This document shows, in pieces, positions 8,352 through 17,297 of a stretch of 64,000 nt of DNA (position 1 is its first letter; every line of letters begins with the position of its first letter). The notes under the pieces were generated by a model, which did no database searches, was not told the DNA's origin, and worked only from the letters and a program-made list of their open reading frames with translations. The translations under genes and the position numbers were made by a program. Source of the DNA: Luteimicrobium sp042670205 (GTDB lineage: Bacteria > Actinomycetota > Actinomycetes > Actinomycetales > Cellulomonadaceae); contig NZ_JBHUWD010000019.1 in assembly GCF_042670205.1 (NCBI RefSeq), positions 17,774 to 81,773 on the forward strand, read 5' to 3'.

Positions 8352-10040
8352 ATGTCCTTCCAGGCGTGGGTCCGGACCGTGGCGCCCCGCCGCGAGGACG
8401 TGCGCGGTGACCTCGTCGCCGGGCTCACCGGGGCCGTGAGCGCCGTCCCCGACGGCATGGCCTGCGGGCTCCTCGCCGGCGTCTCCCCGGTCCACGGGCT
8501 TTACGCGACGTTCATCGGGCCGATCGCCGGGGGGCCGGGTGCGTCGACCCAGCTCATGCGCGTCACGACGACGAGCGCCGCGGCCCTCGCCGCTGCGTCG
8601 GCCCTCACGGCGGTCCCAGCGAAGGAACGGGTCGACGCGCTCGTCCTGCTGACGCTGTGCGCCGGGGTGCTCATGGTCGTCGCCGGCGCGCTCAAGCTCG
8701 GCCGGTACGTCCGGTTCGTGTCGCAGTCGGTGATGCTCGGGTTCCTCACGGGCCTCGCGCTCAACATCGCGTTCGGCCAGCTCGACGAGCTCACCGGGTC
8801 CCAGGCGCACGGGAGCATCGCGCTCACCAAGGCCTGGAGCGTCGTGACGAACCCGAGCGCGTGGAGCTGGCCGTCGCTCGCCACCGGCGTGGGGGCGCTC
8901 GCGATCCTCGTGGGTCTCTCGCGCACCCGGCTGTCCCGGGTCGCCGCCGTCTTCGCGCTCGTCGTCCCGACGCTCGTCGTGGTGCTCACAGGGGCCGACG
9001 TCGCGCGCGTCCACGACACCGGCGAGATCCCTCGCGGGTTCCCGCTGCCCTCGCTGCCCACGCTCTCCGCACTGTCGCCCGACGTGCTCGTGGGCGCGGT
9101 GACCGTCGCGTTCGTGGTCCTCGTCCAGGGCGCGGGTGTGGCCGAGGCCGCCCCCAACCCCGACGGCAGCCGGTCCCGGACCAACCTCGACTTCAGCGCG
9201 CAGGGAGCGGCGAACGTCGCGTGCGGGCTCTTCGGGGCGCAACCGGTCGGGGCCTCGGTCAGCGCGACGGCGCTCAACATCACGGCCGGCGCACGGAGCC
9301 GCTGGGCGTCGATCTTCGCGGGCGGTTTCGTCCTGGTCTTCCTCGTGGCGCTCTCCGGGATCGTGGGCGCCGTCGCGATGCCGACGCTGGCCGCGATCCT
9401 CATCTTCGCCGCGGCCAGCTCGCTGCGTCCGCGGCAGGTCCGCACGCTGCTCTACGCGGGCAGCACGCCGGCGATCGCCCTCGTGGTCACGTTCGTCGCG
9501 ACCCTGCTGCTGCCCGTCGCGGCAGCGGTCGGGGTCGGGGTCGTCGTGTCGCTGCTGCTGCAGCTCAACCGGGAGGCCGTGGACCTGCGGGTGGTCCGGT
9601 TGATCCCCCGCGTCGACAGCGCCGGCCCGCTCGAGCGCCGGTCACCCCGCACGCTCGAGGACCACGACGTCGTCGTCCTCGACGTGTACGGCTCGCTCTT
9701 CTACGCGGGCGCGCGCACCCTCGAACGGCAGCTCCCGGACCCCGCCGGGGCGACGGACGCCGCGGTCGTGCTGCGCCTGCGGGGCCGGACGACGCTCGGC
9801 GCGACCTTCTTCGTCGTCATCGCCCAGTACGCCGACAAGCTCGAGGCCGGCGGCAACCGGCTGTACCTGTCAGGGCTGTCCCCCGAGGTGCTGCACGTCT
9901 GGGAGTCCCGCGTGCTCGCGGAGCACCTCGTCAACGTCCGGCTCTATCCGGCGACCGAGGTCGTGCTGGGCTCGACGCACGCCGCCTGGCTCGACGCGCG
10001 CGCCCGTCGCGTGGGCCGTCCCGGCCCGCCCTCGTCGTAG
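8352..10040 (+). CDS. SulP-family anion transporter 1 with STAS domain
   Basis: 562 residues. An N-terminal transporter domain has 10-12 membrane segments with the SulP signature early on (RGDLVAGLTGAVSAVPDGMA, then AGVSPVHGLYATFIGPIAGG). A C-terminal STAS-like domain (about residues 435-545) contains VVVLDVYGSLFYAGARTLE. SulP proteins move sulfate, bicarbonate or other anions; substrate choice is not readable. The ATG at 8352 was preferred over GTG at 8343 because TAGCGT stands 7 nt before it (leaderless). Box I upstream links it to the alkyl sulfatases and the second SulP gene at 38679-40469. No terminator is obvious in the 192 bp before the convergent potassium-uptake gene. Confidence 0.88.
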   Translation: MSFQAWVRTVAPRREDVRGDLVAGLTGAVSAVPDGMACGLLAGVSPVHGLYATFIGPIAGGPGASTQLMRVTTTSAAALAAASALTAVPAKERVDALVLLTLCAGVLMVVAGALKLGRYVRFVSQSVMLGFLTGLALNIAFGQLDELTGSQAHGSIALTKAWSVVTNPSAWSWPSLATGVGALAILVGLSRTRLSRVAAVFALVVPTLVVVLTGADVARVHDTGEIPRGFPLPSLPTLSALSPDVLVGAVTVAFVVLVQGAGVAEAAPNPDGSRSRTNLDFSAQGAANVACGLFGAQPVGASVSATALNITAGARSRWASIFAGGFVLVFLVALSGIVGAVAMPTLAAILIFAAASSLRPRQVRTLLYAGSTPAIALVVTFVATLLLPVAAAVGVGVVVSLLLQLNREAVDLRVVRLIPRVDSAGPLERRSPRTLEDHDVVVLDVYGSLFYAGARTLERQLPDPAGATDAAVVLRLRGRTTLGATFFVVIAQYADKLEAGGNRLYLSGLSPEVLHVWESRVLAEHLVNVRLYPATEVVLGSTHAAWLDARARRVGRPGPPSS

Positions 10041-10232
10041 CCCTGGCGGACCAGTCGTGACGTCGTCTCGTTCTGGGACATCCCACGCTCCTCGGTGCTC
10101 GCCGCCCCGGCGACACCAGGAGGCGGGCGTCGCCCGACCCCCGGGCGTCCAGAGTGCCGCGGCGGCGGGAGGCGTCGCCTCATGCGCCGCGGTGAGCGCA
10201 CCGCCGCCGGCGTCGACACGTCGGAGAGCGGC

Positions 10233-11621
10233 TCAGCCGATGATCGCGGAGCTCTCGGGGAGCCGGAACAGACGCCGGCGCTCTCGCAACGCGAGGGCAG
10301 TGCCGAGAGTGATGGGCCCGAGCCGGCCGAGAAACATCAGGCCGACCAAGATCAGCTGGTGTCCCCACGCGAGCTGGGCGGTGATCCCCGTGGACAGCCC
10401 GGTGGTCGAGAACGCGGAGGTGACTTCGAACAACACGCGGTCGAGCCCGTAGCTCGAGGTCGCGGTGATGACGAGGGTCGGCACGATCACGGCGGCGACC
10501 CCGAGCAGTGCGACGGTGACGGCCTGCCGCTGGGTGGCGGAGGCGATCCGACGGTCGAACGCGGTCACATCGGGGTCGCCACGGAGCTCGGACCGGATGA
10601 CGAAGGCGAGGACGGCGAAGGTCACTACCTTGATACCGCCCGCCGTGCCGGCGCTGCCCCCGCCGACGAACATCAGGACGTCCGTGCCCAGCCACGTACC
10701 TTGGTTCATCGCGGAGGTGTCGACCGAGTTGAAGCCTGCCGTGCGGGACATGACCGACTGGGTGAATGCCGCCAGGAGCTTGCCGGGCCACGACAACGGT
10801 CCGAGCGTCTGACTGTTCCCGGCCTCGAGCGCCAGGACGAACAGCATGCCGCCGACGAGCAGCGCCCCGCTCGTCAGAAGCGTGAGCTTGGTGTGCAGCG
10901 ACCACCGCGAAGGCCTGGCCCGTCTGCGGTAGAGCTCGAAGATCACGGGAAACCCGATGCCGCCCAGCACCACCGCGGCGCACAGCGGCAGGCACACCCA
11001 CGGGTCGGAGACGAATCCCGTCAAGGAGTCGGAGTACAACGCGAAGCCGGCGTTGTTGAAGGCGGACACGGCGTGGAAGACACCGGACCACGCGGCCTCG
11101 CCCACGCCCGCACCGCGGGCGACGAGCCGGCCGAAGAGCGCAATCGCGACCAGCCCCTCGACGAGCACCGTCACGCGGAGGACACCGATCAGGACCGAGC
11201 GAACGTCTCCGAGCTGAACGCTGCGGGTAGAGGCCTGCGCAACCATCCGGGTCTGCAGGTTGAGGCGGCGTGAGACGAACAGGCCGAGCAGAGAGGCCAT
11301 CGTCATCACACCGAATCCGCCGATCTGGATCAGCGCCAGGATGACGACCTGCCCGAAGGGCGTCCAGAACGTGGGTGTGTCGGCCACGGCGAGCCCGGTC
11401 ACGCAGGTCGCCGAGGTCGCCGTGAACAGCGCCTCGAGCCACGTCGCCGACCGTCCGGTGGCGGCGGCGGGGAGCATGAGGAGAACGGTCCCGACGCCGA
11501 TAGCTCCCGCGAACCCGGCGACCACCAGACGCCCGGGGTCGCTGCGCTTGCGCCGACCCGCGGGTGCTCGCCACCCGATGACGGAGCGTCGTGCCAGAGT
11601 GCCGAGCGTTATCACTCGCAC
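10233..11621 (-). CDS. ktrB: KtrB/TrkH-type potassium uptake subunit
   Basis: 462 residues, the usual KtrB length, with four M1-P-M2 repeats. The first pore loop reads TSATCVTGLAVADT, and a later loop TAGFNSVDTSAMNQG fits the TrkH/KtrB selectivity filter with its conserved glycines. It imports K+ (often with Na+) across the membrane. KtrB normally needs the RCK subunit KtrA, and no such gene is in this window. GTG at 11621 (MRVITLGTL) was chosen from family length; GTG at 11615 is equally possible. A longer open frame upstream is not credible because it runs back into the wall-protein gene. Confidence 0.82.
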   Translation of the reverse strand: MRVITLGTLARRSVIGWRAPAGRRKRSDPGRLVVAGFAGAIGVGTVLLMLPAAATGRSATWLEALFTATSATCVTGLAVADTPTFWTPFGQVVILALIQIGGFGVMTMASLLGLFVSRRLNLQTRMVAQASTRSVQLGDVRSVLIGVLRVTVLVEGLVAIALFGRLVARGAGVGEAAWSGVFHAVSAFNNAGFALYSDSLTGFVSDPWVCLPLCAAVVLGGIGFPVIFELYRRRARPSRWSLHTKLTLLTSGALLVGGMLFVLALEAGNSQTLGPLSWPGKLLAAFTQSVMSRTAGFNSVDTSAMNQGTWLGTDVLMFVGGGSAGTAGGIKVVTFAVLAFVIRSELRGDPDVTAFDRRIASATQRQAVTVALLGVAAVIVPTLVITATSSYGLDRVLFEVTSAFSTTGLSTGITAQLAWGHQLILVGLMFLGRLGPITLGTALALRERRRLFRLPESSAIIG

Positions 11622-11740
11622 GGGTCTATCACGACGAAACCCGCGACGAGGCGATCTTGACGGATCCTTGACGGCCGGCTCTCCATCTTCGGCGTGCCGA
11701 ATCCGGGCGCCCACCGATGGCGTGAGCGGGCCGCAACGCC

Positions 11741-11746
11741 TAGCGT
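11741..11746 (+). promoter_or_regulatory. -10 hexamer of the wall-protein gene
   Basis: TAGCGT 38 nt before the GTG start, with GGAAGGG as ribosome-binding site at 11771-11777. No clear -35 element is seen. Confidence 0.45.
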
Positions 11747-11784
11747 CTGGGCGAGGGGGACGACGCGACCGGAAGGGCCCGAAC

Positions 11785-14364
11785 GTGGGAAGTCCGACAA
11801 GCTCCGGCGGGCGCCGGCGCTCGCCCGCCTGGCGCCTCCTGGCGGCGGTCGCCGGCCTCGCGCTCGCCGGGCTGACCGTCGCAGCACTGCCGCCCCACCC
11901 GGCCTCGGCAGCCGACGTACCGACCGGCACGCTCTCGTTGTACAAGAGGATCGAGAACCTCGACACCGGCTCGGGCTTCGGTGACCGTTCCGTCTGGACG
12001 ATGCACGCCGAGAACGTCGACACGGGCGAGACGTTCGAGGGCGACGGGCTCAACGGCTTCCAGACGCGGACCGTCCCGGAAGGGACCTACCGCATCTCCG
12101 AGTCCGGCACGGTTGCCGGCTACCGCTTCAACAACTGGTCCTGCAGCAACGGGTCGCCGACCACGGAGCGGGAGCCCCTCGTCTACGTGGGTGAGGGCGA
12201 CTCGCTGACGTGCACGGTGGAGAACGTCGCGATCAAGCCGTCGCTGACGCTCCGCAAGCAGGTCTCCGGGGGCGACGCCGACCCGACGCTCTGGCAGCTC
12301 CACGCGCGCGGCCCGGACTCCCTCGACGGCCCGACCGGCAGCGACGCCGTGACGAACGTCCCCGTCCGGATCGGGACCTACACGCTCTCCGAGGACGCCG
12401 GACCCGCCGGGTACACGGCGGGAGACTGGGCGTGCGACGTCCTGGAGGTCGGCGGCGACACGCGCCGGGAGACGGTCCCGCAGGGCGGCTCGCTCGACGT
12501 CGTCCTGGGCGACCGGATCGTGTGCACCGTCGTCAACAGCACGCAGGGCCCGCACCTGACGCTGCGCAAGGTCGTCGACAATGCGGGCGGCGGCACGGCC
12601 ACGGCGTCCGACTGGACGCTCACCGCGGCAGCGACGAGCGGCGGCACGACGATCTCGGGGACGAGCGGCTCGTCGCCGGTCACGGACGCGGGTGTGCCCG
12701 CGGGTCGCTACGACCTGTCCGAGTCCGGCGGTCCGGCCGGCTACACCGCGGGGGCGTGGGTGTGCGACGGCGGGACGGGCGCGAACGGCACCGCGATCAC
12801 GCTCGGCACCGACGACGACGTCACGTGCACCGTGACCAACACGTGGTCGCCGGCGCACCTCACCCTCGTGAAGAACGTCGTCCAGACGCGGCTCCCGGCG
12901 GGCCGCGCGGCGCCGTCGGACTGGACCCTGAGCGCACGCGACGACGCGGGTGACGGGTTCTCGGGGACGTCCGGCGAAGCTTCCGCGACGGGGGTCGCGG
13001 TGGCGCCCGGCACCTACACGCTGAGCGAGGACGGACCCGCGGGCTACCAGGCGAGCGACTGGACCTGCGACGGCGGGACGCTCGACGGCAGCGCCCTGAC
13101 GCTGGCCACGGGCGACGACGTCACGTGCACGATCACCAACACGCTCGACCTGCCCGACCCCGCCCAGCTCACGCTCGTCAAGGCCGTCGAGGGCGGCCCC
13201 GACGTGGTGTCGGACTGGACGCTCACGGCGACCCGGGTCGTCGGGACCGGGCTCCCGGCGTTCTCGGGTACCGGGGGCAGCGGGCAGATCCGCAACGTCG
13301 CAGTGCTCCCCGGCACGTTCGAGCTCACCGAGGCGCCGTCGGACGGTGCGCCCGCCACGGTCGCGGGCTACACCGCGTCCGACTGGACGTGCGACGGCGG
13401 GGACCTGACGACCGTGGACGGGAACCAGCGGGTCACGCTCGCGGCGGGCGACGTCGTCACGTGCACGGTGACGAACACCTGGCAGGGCGGCACCCTGACG
13501 CTGGTCAAGGACGTGGACAACGCCTGGGGCGGCACCGCGACGCCCGCGGACTGGGTCCTGCGCGCGACCCGCACCGGGGCGACGCTCCCCACGCTCGTCG
13601 GACGCACGGGCAGCGACGCGGTCACGGACGTGGACGTCGTCGCGGGCACGTACGACCTCGCCGAGTCCGCTGGCCCCGTGGGGTACGCGTCGCAGGGCTG
13701 GAGCTGCACGTCCGGCCTCGAGGGCTCGGCGGTCACCGTCGGCGCGGGCGACGACGTCACGTGCACCGTGACGAACGCCGACCAGCCCGCGCACCTCACG
13801 CTGATCAAGCGCCTCGACCCGCTCCGGGCCGACGGCGCCGAGCCGACCGACTTCACGCTCACGGCGACGAACGGCACCACGACGATCACCGGACGCACCG
13901 GCGAGGACGCGGTCACGCGCGTCGCCGTGCCCGCGGGCAGCTACACGCTCACCGAGACCGGCCCCGGAGGGTTCCGCTCGGTGTGGGCGTGCCTCGGCGC
14001 CCGCAGCCAGCGCTCGGCGGGCAACGTCATCGGGGCGCCGGGGAACGTCGTCGTCGGCCTGGGGCAGGACGTGCGGTGCACGGTCGTCAACGCGGTGCCG
14101 GGTCCGGTCCCCACGCCCACCCCCACCCCCACCCCGACGACCCCCACCACGAGCCCGACCCCGTCCCCCACGGCCACGACTCCCGCCGGCCCGACGACGC
14201 CGGGCACGACGCCCAGCAGCAGCACGACGGTCGCCGGAGGGGGCGGCGGGGGCGGTCTCGCGATGACGGGCGCGCCGCTGGCGCTCGTCGGCGGGCTCGG
14301 GGCCCTGCTGCTGCTCGCCGGGACCGCCGCCCTGCTCGCCCGGCGGTACTGGCTCCGGCATTGA
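11785..14364 (+). CDS. LAxTG-anchored surface protein with seven pilin-like repeats
   Basis: 859 residues. An N-terminal signal peptide has an arginine-rich start, a hydrophobic stretch and a cut near ASA-AD (residue 42). Seven tandem repeats of about 95-110 residues follow, starting near 11929, 12241, 12553, 12856, 13165, 13492 and 13792. Each opens xLTLxKxV and ends CTVxN, with W and GTYxLSE/PAGY motifs between, as in SpaA/prealbumin-like pilin and adhesin domains. Each repeat carries two main cysteines (WxC and CTV) that could form a disulfide. A Pro/Thr/Ser linker and a glycine run lead to LAMTG at 14257, a hydrophobic helix and RRYWLRH. LAxTG is the signal preferred by class E sortases; no sortase gene is in the window. 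Likely a covalently attached wall adhesin. Confidence 0.8.
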   Translation: MGSPTSSGGRRRSPAWRLLAAVAGLALAGLTVAALPPHPASAADVPTGTLSLYKRIENLDTGSGFGDRSVWTMHAENVDTGETFEGDGLNGFQTRTVPEGTYRISESGTVAGYRFNNWSCSNGSPTTEREPLVYVGEGDSLTCTVENVAIKPSLTLRKQVSGGDADPTLWQLHARGPDSLDGPTGSDAVTNVPVRIGTYTLSEDAGPAGYTAGDWACDVLEVGGDTRRETVPQGGSLDVVLGDRIVCTVVNSTQGPHLTLRKVVDNAGGGTATASDWTLTAAATSGGTTISGTSGSSPVTDAGVPAGRYDLSESGGPAGYTAGAWVCDGGTGANGTAITLGTDDDVTCTVTNTWSPAHLTLVKNVVQTRLPAGRAAPSDWTLSARDDAGDGFSGTSGEASATGVAVAPGTYTLSEDGPAGYQASDWTCDGGTLDGSALTLATGDDVTCTITNTLDLPDPAQLTLVKAVEGGPDVVSDWTLTATRVVGTGLPAFSGTGGSGQIRNVAVLPGTFELTEAPSDGAPATVAGYTASDWTCDGGDLTTVDGNQRVTLAAGDVVTCTVTNTWQGGTLTLVKDVDNAWGGTATPADWVLRATRTGATLPTLVGRTGSDAVTDVDVVAGTYDLAESAGPVGYASQGWSCTSGLEGSAVTVGAGDDVTCTVTNADQPAHLTLIKRLDPLRADGAEPTDFTLTATNGTTTITGRTGEDAVTRVAVPAGSYTLTETGPGGFRSVWACLGARSQRSAGNVIGAPGNVVVGLGQDVRCTVVNAVPGPVPTPTPTPTPTTPTTSPTPSPTATTPAGPTTPGTTPSSSTTVAGGGGGGGLAMTGAPLALVGGLGALLLLAGTAALLARRYWLRH

Positions 14365-14394
14365 CGACGAGCCCGGGAAGGCGTCCGCATCTGG

Positions 14395-14400
14395 CACGAT
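14395..14400 (+). promoter_or_regulatory. Leaderless -10 of the PH-domain gene
   Basis: CACGAT followed 7 nt later by the ATG at 14408, matching the leaderless pattern seen at other genes here. Confidence 0.4.
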
Positions 14401-14407
14401 GCTCCGC

Positions 14408-14935
14408 ATGAGTCTCAAGGACCTGACCGAGGGCGAGGACGTCGTCCTGGAGCTCCGGACGCACCCCAAGGCGCTGTTCTGGCCCCTCGTTCTGCTCGTC
14501 GTGCTCGTCGCGGCGGTCGCCGTGACGGCGGCGCTGGGCGCTCCCGCGGTCGCCGTGGAGGTCGTCGCGGTCGTCGCGTTCCTCCTCGCCTGCCTCGTGG
14601 TGCTGCCCCGGTGGGCGCGCTGGCTCACGACCCGGTACGTCGTCACGACCAAGCGCGTCCTCGTGCGCTCGGGCATCGTCACCCGCGTCGGTCGTGACAT
14701 CCCGCTCTACCGGATCAACGACATCGGGTCGGAGCAAGGGCTCCTGGACCGGATGTTCGGCTGCGGCACCATCACGGTGTCCGACGCGAGCGACAAGCCC
14801 GGGCTGGTCCTGCACGACGTCCCGGACGTCGATGCCGTGCAGACGCGCCTCCACGAGCTCCTGTTCGCGCACGACGACAACTCCGACGAGGGCGAGTTCC
14901 CGCCCGGGGAGCCCGCGCGCCGTCGGACGCGCTGA
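14408..14935 (+). CDS. PH-domain membrane protein (bPH2/YdbS-like)
   Basis: 175 residues. Two adjacent membrane helices (residues about 22-65) are followed by a bacterial PH domain: TTRYVVTTKRVLVRSGIVTR, then IPLYRINDIGSEQGLLDRMFGCGTI and a ASDKPGLVLHDVPD strand. This is the classic order of bPH2 proteins, which sit at the membrane facing the cytoplasm; their role is generally unknown. ATG at 14408 was chosen over 14399 because the CACGAT hexamer fits the leaderless pattern. It starts 44 bp after the wall-protein gene but has its own promoter signal. Confidence 0.8.
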   Translation: MSLKDLTEGEDVVLELRTHPKALFWPLVLLVVLVAAVAVTAALGAPAVAVEVVAVVAFLLACLVVLPRWARWLTTRYVVTTKRVLVRSGIVTRVGRDIPLYRINDIGSEQGLLDRMFGCGTITVSDASDKPGLVLHDVPDVDAVQTRLHELLFAHDDNSDEGEFPPGEPARRRTR

Positions 14936-14937
14936 GG

Positions 14938-15293
14938 TCAGGGGCCGAGCAGAGCCGCCGGCACGACAGCGATGCCGTCCGGCCTGCGGTACGCCTCCGG
15001 CCCGGTCGTGACGACGACGGCGTCAAGGAGGTCGTCTCCGAGCTGGTCCCGTAGCCAGCGCAGGTGCTTCACGTCGTCGTCCTGAGCAGTCCGCGCGAGC
15101 TTCACCTCGATCGCGAGCACGCGAGAGCACCGGCCCACTCACGCTCCGGAAGCGCGCGGATCCCGGGAAATCCGGACCGGACGATCTCGTCCGCGTAGTC
15201 CCGCAGTCCGAACGTCGTCGACCCGCCGACGTCAGGCCGATCGCCGGCCATGAGGGCCGCCATCGACACCGTCGGCTCGACCGGTCTGCACCG
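14938..15293 (-). pseudogene. Fragmented DUF4143 ATP-binding protein gene
   Basis: Two pieces of one DUF4143-type AAA ATPase lie in different minus-strand frames. The upstream piece (about 15281-15120) reads VEPTVSMAALMAGDRPDVGG then RDYADEIVRSGFPGIRALPE, a middle segment of the family. It runs directly, one frame shifted, into the C-terminal piece (to 14938) VLAIEVKLARTAQDDDVKHL ... YRRPDGIAVVPAALLGP, the usual family end. The N-terminal Walker ATPase domain is absent and an internal stretch is deleted at the junction. An in-frame stop (15296-15294) precedes the first piece. The gene is certainly inactive. Two short direct repeats lie just beyond its 5' edge. Confidence 0.75.
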
Positions 15294-15322
15294 TCAAACG
15301 CCACCGTTCTGCAGCGTCAAAC
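15285..15322. repeat. Pair of 15-bp direct repeats
   Basis: TCTGCAcCGTCAAAC at 15285-15299 and TCTGCAgCGTCAAAC at 15308-15322 (one mismatch, 23-bp period), at the ruined 5' edge of the DUF4143 gene. They may mark the deletion or be part of an intergenic repeat. Confidence 0.5.
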
Positions 15323-15344
15323 CCCGGGAACGTTGCGAGACGAC

Positions 15345-15376
15345 GACCGGCCCGCCCCGCAGGAGGGCGGGCCGTC
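15345..15376 (-). terminator. Hairpin after alkyl sulfatase 2
   Basis: Nine-base-pair stem GGCCCGCCC / GGGCGGGCC with a 7-nt loop (15349-15373), extended imperfectly on both sides, 26 bp past the stop of the alkyl sulfatase gene. Confidence 0.6.
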
Positions 15377-15401
15377 GCCTCGCGGCGTCACACGTCGGGT
15401 G

Positions 15402-17291
15402 TCAGGGCGTGACGATCGCGAAGTCCGGGTCCCCCGGCGACAGGAGCCCCGCGAGCGTGTGGAGCACCGCGACGTCGCCCGCGATCTCGGTGCCCGACGC
15501 CGCGAGCTTCTCGGGCGTGAGCCCGCCGCCCAGCGCCACCGCGGGCAGCGCGCGCTTCGTCGTCGTGATCGTGACGTCGGCGTCGCCGGCCTGCCGCGCT
15601 GCGCTGTAGGTGAGGGCGCCGTTCGCGAGCCGGAGGCGGTAGCGCTCGTCGACGTCCGTGAGCACGACGTCGACCGTGAGCTTCTCGTCCCAGGCGCGGG
15701 GGCCGTCGATCTGGATCGCGAGCGCGTCGAAGAGCATCGCCGGCGTGAGGGCGCCGACGATGTCCGCCGACGCGGTCTGCGTCGGGGTGCCGAACGCGCC
15801 GTCACGCAGCTCCGTCGCACCCGAGAGGAAGAAGTCGCGCCAGGTCCCGTTCTCCGAGCCGTAGCCCAGCTGCTCGTAGGTGTCGGCGAGGAGCTCGCGC
15901 GCGCCGGCGTGGTCGGGCTGCGCGAAGACGACGTGGTTGAGGACCTCCGCGACCCAGCGGTAGTCGCCGGACTCGAACGCCGGACGCGCCTTCTCGACAA
16001 CGGCCCCCGCGCCGCCCATGAAGTCCACGTACCGCTTGGCCTTCTCGACGGGCGTGTGCTCCCACAGATGGGCGGGATTGCCGTCGAACCAGCCCATGTA
16101 CCGCTGGTAGATGGCCTTGACGTTGTGGCTCACCGACCCGTAGTAGCCCCGCGCGTTCCAGGCGTTCTCGAGGGCCGGCGGGAGCTGGATCGTCTCGGCG
16201 ATCTCCGCGCCGACGAGGCCCTGGTTGAGCATCCGGAGCGTCTGGTCGTGCAGGTATGCGTACAGGTCGCGCTGGAGGCCGAGGAACTCGACGGCGCGCT
16301 CGTTGCCCCACGTGGGCCAGTGGTGCGAAGCGAACACGACCTCGACGTCCGCGCCGAACAGGTCGATGGTCTCGGTGAGGTAGTTCGACCACACGTGGGG
16401 GTCGCGGACGACGGCGCCGCGCAGCGTCAGCAGGTTGTGCAGGTTGTGGGTCGCGTCCTCCGCCGTGCACAGCGCCTTCTTGTCAGGGAAGTAGAAGAGC
16501 ATCTCGGCGGGCGCCTCGGTGCCCGGCGCCATCTGGAAGACGATCCGCACGCCGTCGACCGTGAGCTCGTCGCCCGTCGAGACGACGGACTCGGTCGGTT
16601 CGATGAGCGTGACCGTGCCGGTCGACGTCGTCTGGCCGAGCCCGGCGCCGACGCCGCCCTGCGGACCGCGCGCGAGGGCCGCGCCGTACATGTAGCCCGC
16701 ACGGCGGCCCATCGCGGTCCCGGCGTAGACGTTCTCCGCGATCGCGGGCTCGAGGAACCCGTCCGGCGCGATGATGCGGACCTTGCCCGCGTCCACGTCC
16801 TCCTGGCTCGTGACCCCCTTGACCCCTCCGAAGTGGTCGACGTGGCAGTGGCTGTAGATGACCGCGACCACCGGCCGTTCGCCGCGGTGCTCGCGGTAGA
16901 GCGCGAGCGCGGCGGCGGCGGTCTCGGTGGAGATCAGCGGGTCGATGACGATGACGCCCGTGTCGCCCTCGACGAAGCTGATGTTCGACAGGTCCTGACC
17001 GCGCACCTGGTAGATGCCGTCGGTGACCTCGAAGAGCCCGGCGGTCGCGACGAGCTGCGACTGACGCCACAGGCTGGGGTTGACCGTGTCGGGCGCGTCG
17101 CCCTGGAGGAAGTCGTACGTCCCGTTGTCCCACACCACCCGGCCGTCGTCCGCTGTGGTCGCGCCCGGCAGCGGGGCGACCAGGCCCCGGCGGGCGTCCT
17201 CGAAGTCCCGGGTGTCGGAGAACGGCAGGCGCTCCCGGAGCGCCGCCTGCTGCTGGACGATCGCCGGTGCGGCCGGCTTCGGTGTGCTCAT
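15402..17291 (-). CDS. Alkyl sulfatase 2 (SdsA/BDS1-type)
   Basis: 629 residues, a diverged paralogue of the protein at 3589-5505 with the same order: metallo-beta-lactamase domain, dimerisation region and C-terminal SCP2-like domain. The zinc motif SHCHVDHFGG is near residue 160, and a second metal region reads TAEDATHNLHNLLTLRGA near residue 285. It should hydrolyse alkyl sulfate esters to alcohol and sulfate. No signal peptide is visible. ATG at 17291 directly follows GAGGCT plus 6 nt, so the mRNA is predicted leaderless, and box H is centred 43 nt upstream of the ATG. The next gene upstream, an enolase-superfamily enzyme, reads in the same direction but is separated by this promoter. Confidence 0.88.
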   Translation of the reverse strand: MSTPKPAAPAIVQQQAALRERLPFSDTRDFEDARRGLVAPLPGATTADDGRVVWDNGTYDFLQGDAPDTVNPSLWRQSQLVATAGLFEVTDGIYQVRGQDLSNISFVEGDTGVIVIDPLISTETAAAALALYREHRGERPVVAVIYSHCHVDHFGGVKGVTSQEDVDAGKVRIIAPDGFLEPAIAENVYAGTAMGRRAGYMYGAALARGPQGGVGAGLGQTTSTGTVTLIEPTESVVSTGDELTVDGVRIVFQMAPGTEAPAEMLFYFPDKKALCTAEDATHNLHNLLTLRGAVVRDPHVWSNYLTETIDLFGADVEVVFASHHWPTWGNERAVEFLGLQRDLYAYLHDQTLRMLNQGLVGAEIAETIQLPPALENAWNARGYYGSVSHNVKAIYQRYMGWFDGNPAHLWEHTPVEKAKRYVDFMGGAGAVVEKARPAFESGDYRWVAEVLNHVVFAQPDHAGARELLADTYEQLGYGSENGTWRDFFLSGATELRDGAFGTPTQTASADIVGALTPAMLFDALAIQIDGPRAWDEKLTVDVVLTDVDERYRLRLANGALTYSAARQAGDADVTITTTKRALPAVALGGGLTPEKLAASGTEIAGDVAVLHTLAGLLSPGDPDFAIVTP

Positions 17292-17297
17292 GGCCCC

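Noticed and set aside
10175..10197. Sequence resembling the MalT-like box (GCCTCATGC followed by a GGTGAGC-type half) between SulP 1 and ktrB
   Set aside because: The half-sites are spaced 4 rather than 5 bp, the right half is poor, and it lies between two convergent gene ends, where no promoter is expected.
10041..10232. Short minus-strand frame beginning MSQNETTSRLVRQG in the SulP 1/ktrB gap
   Set aside because: It quickly runs into Arg/Pro-rich shadow sequence, has no recognisable family and no good ribosome-binding site.
11740..14700. Very long open frames opposite real genes, for example 986 codons antisense to the wall protein
   Set aside because: High-GC shadow frames: low-complexity Arg/Gly/Asp-rich translations with no domain, fully covered by a convincing gene on the other strand. 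The same holds for the 1532-codon frame over 21.6-26.2 kb and the 1476-codon frame over 36.0-40.5 kb.
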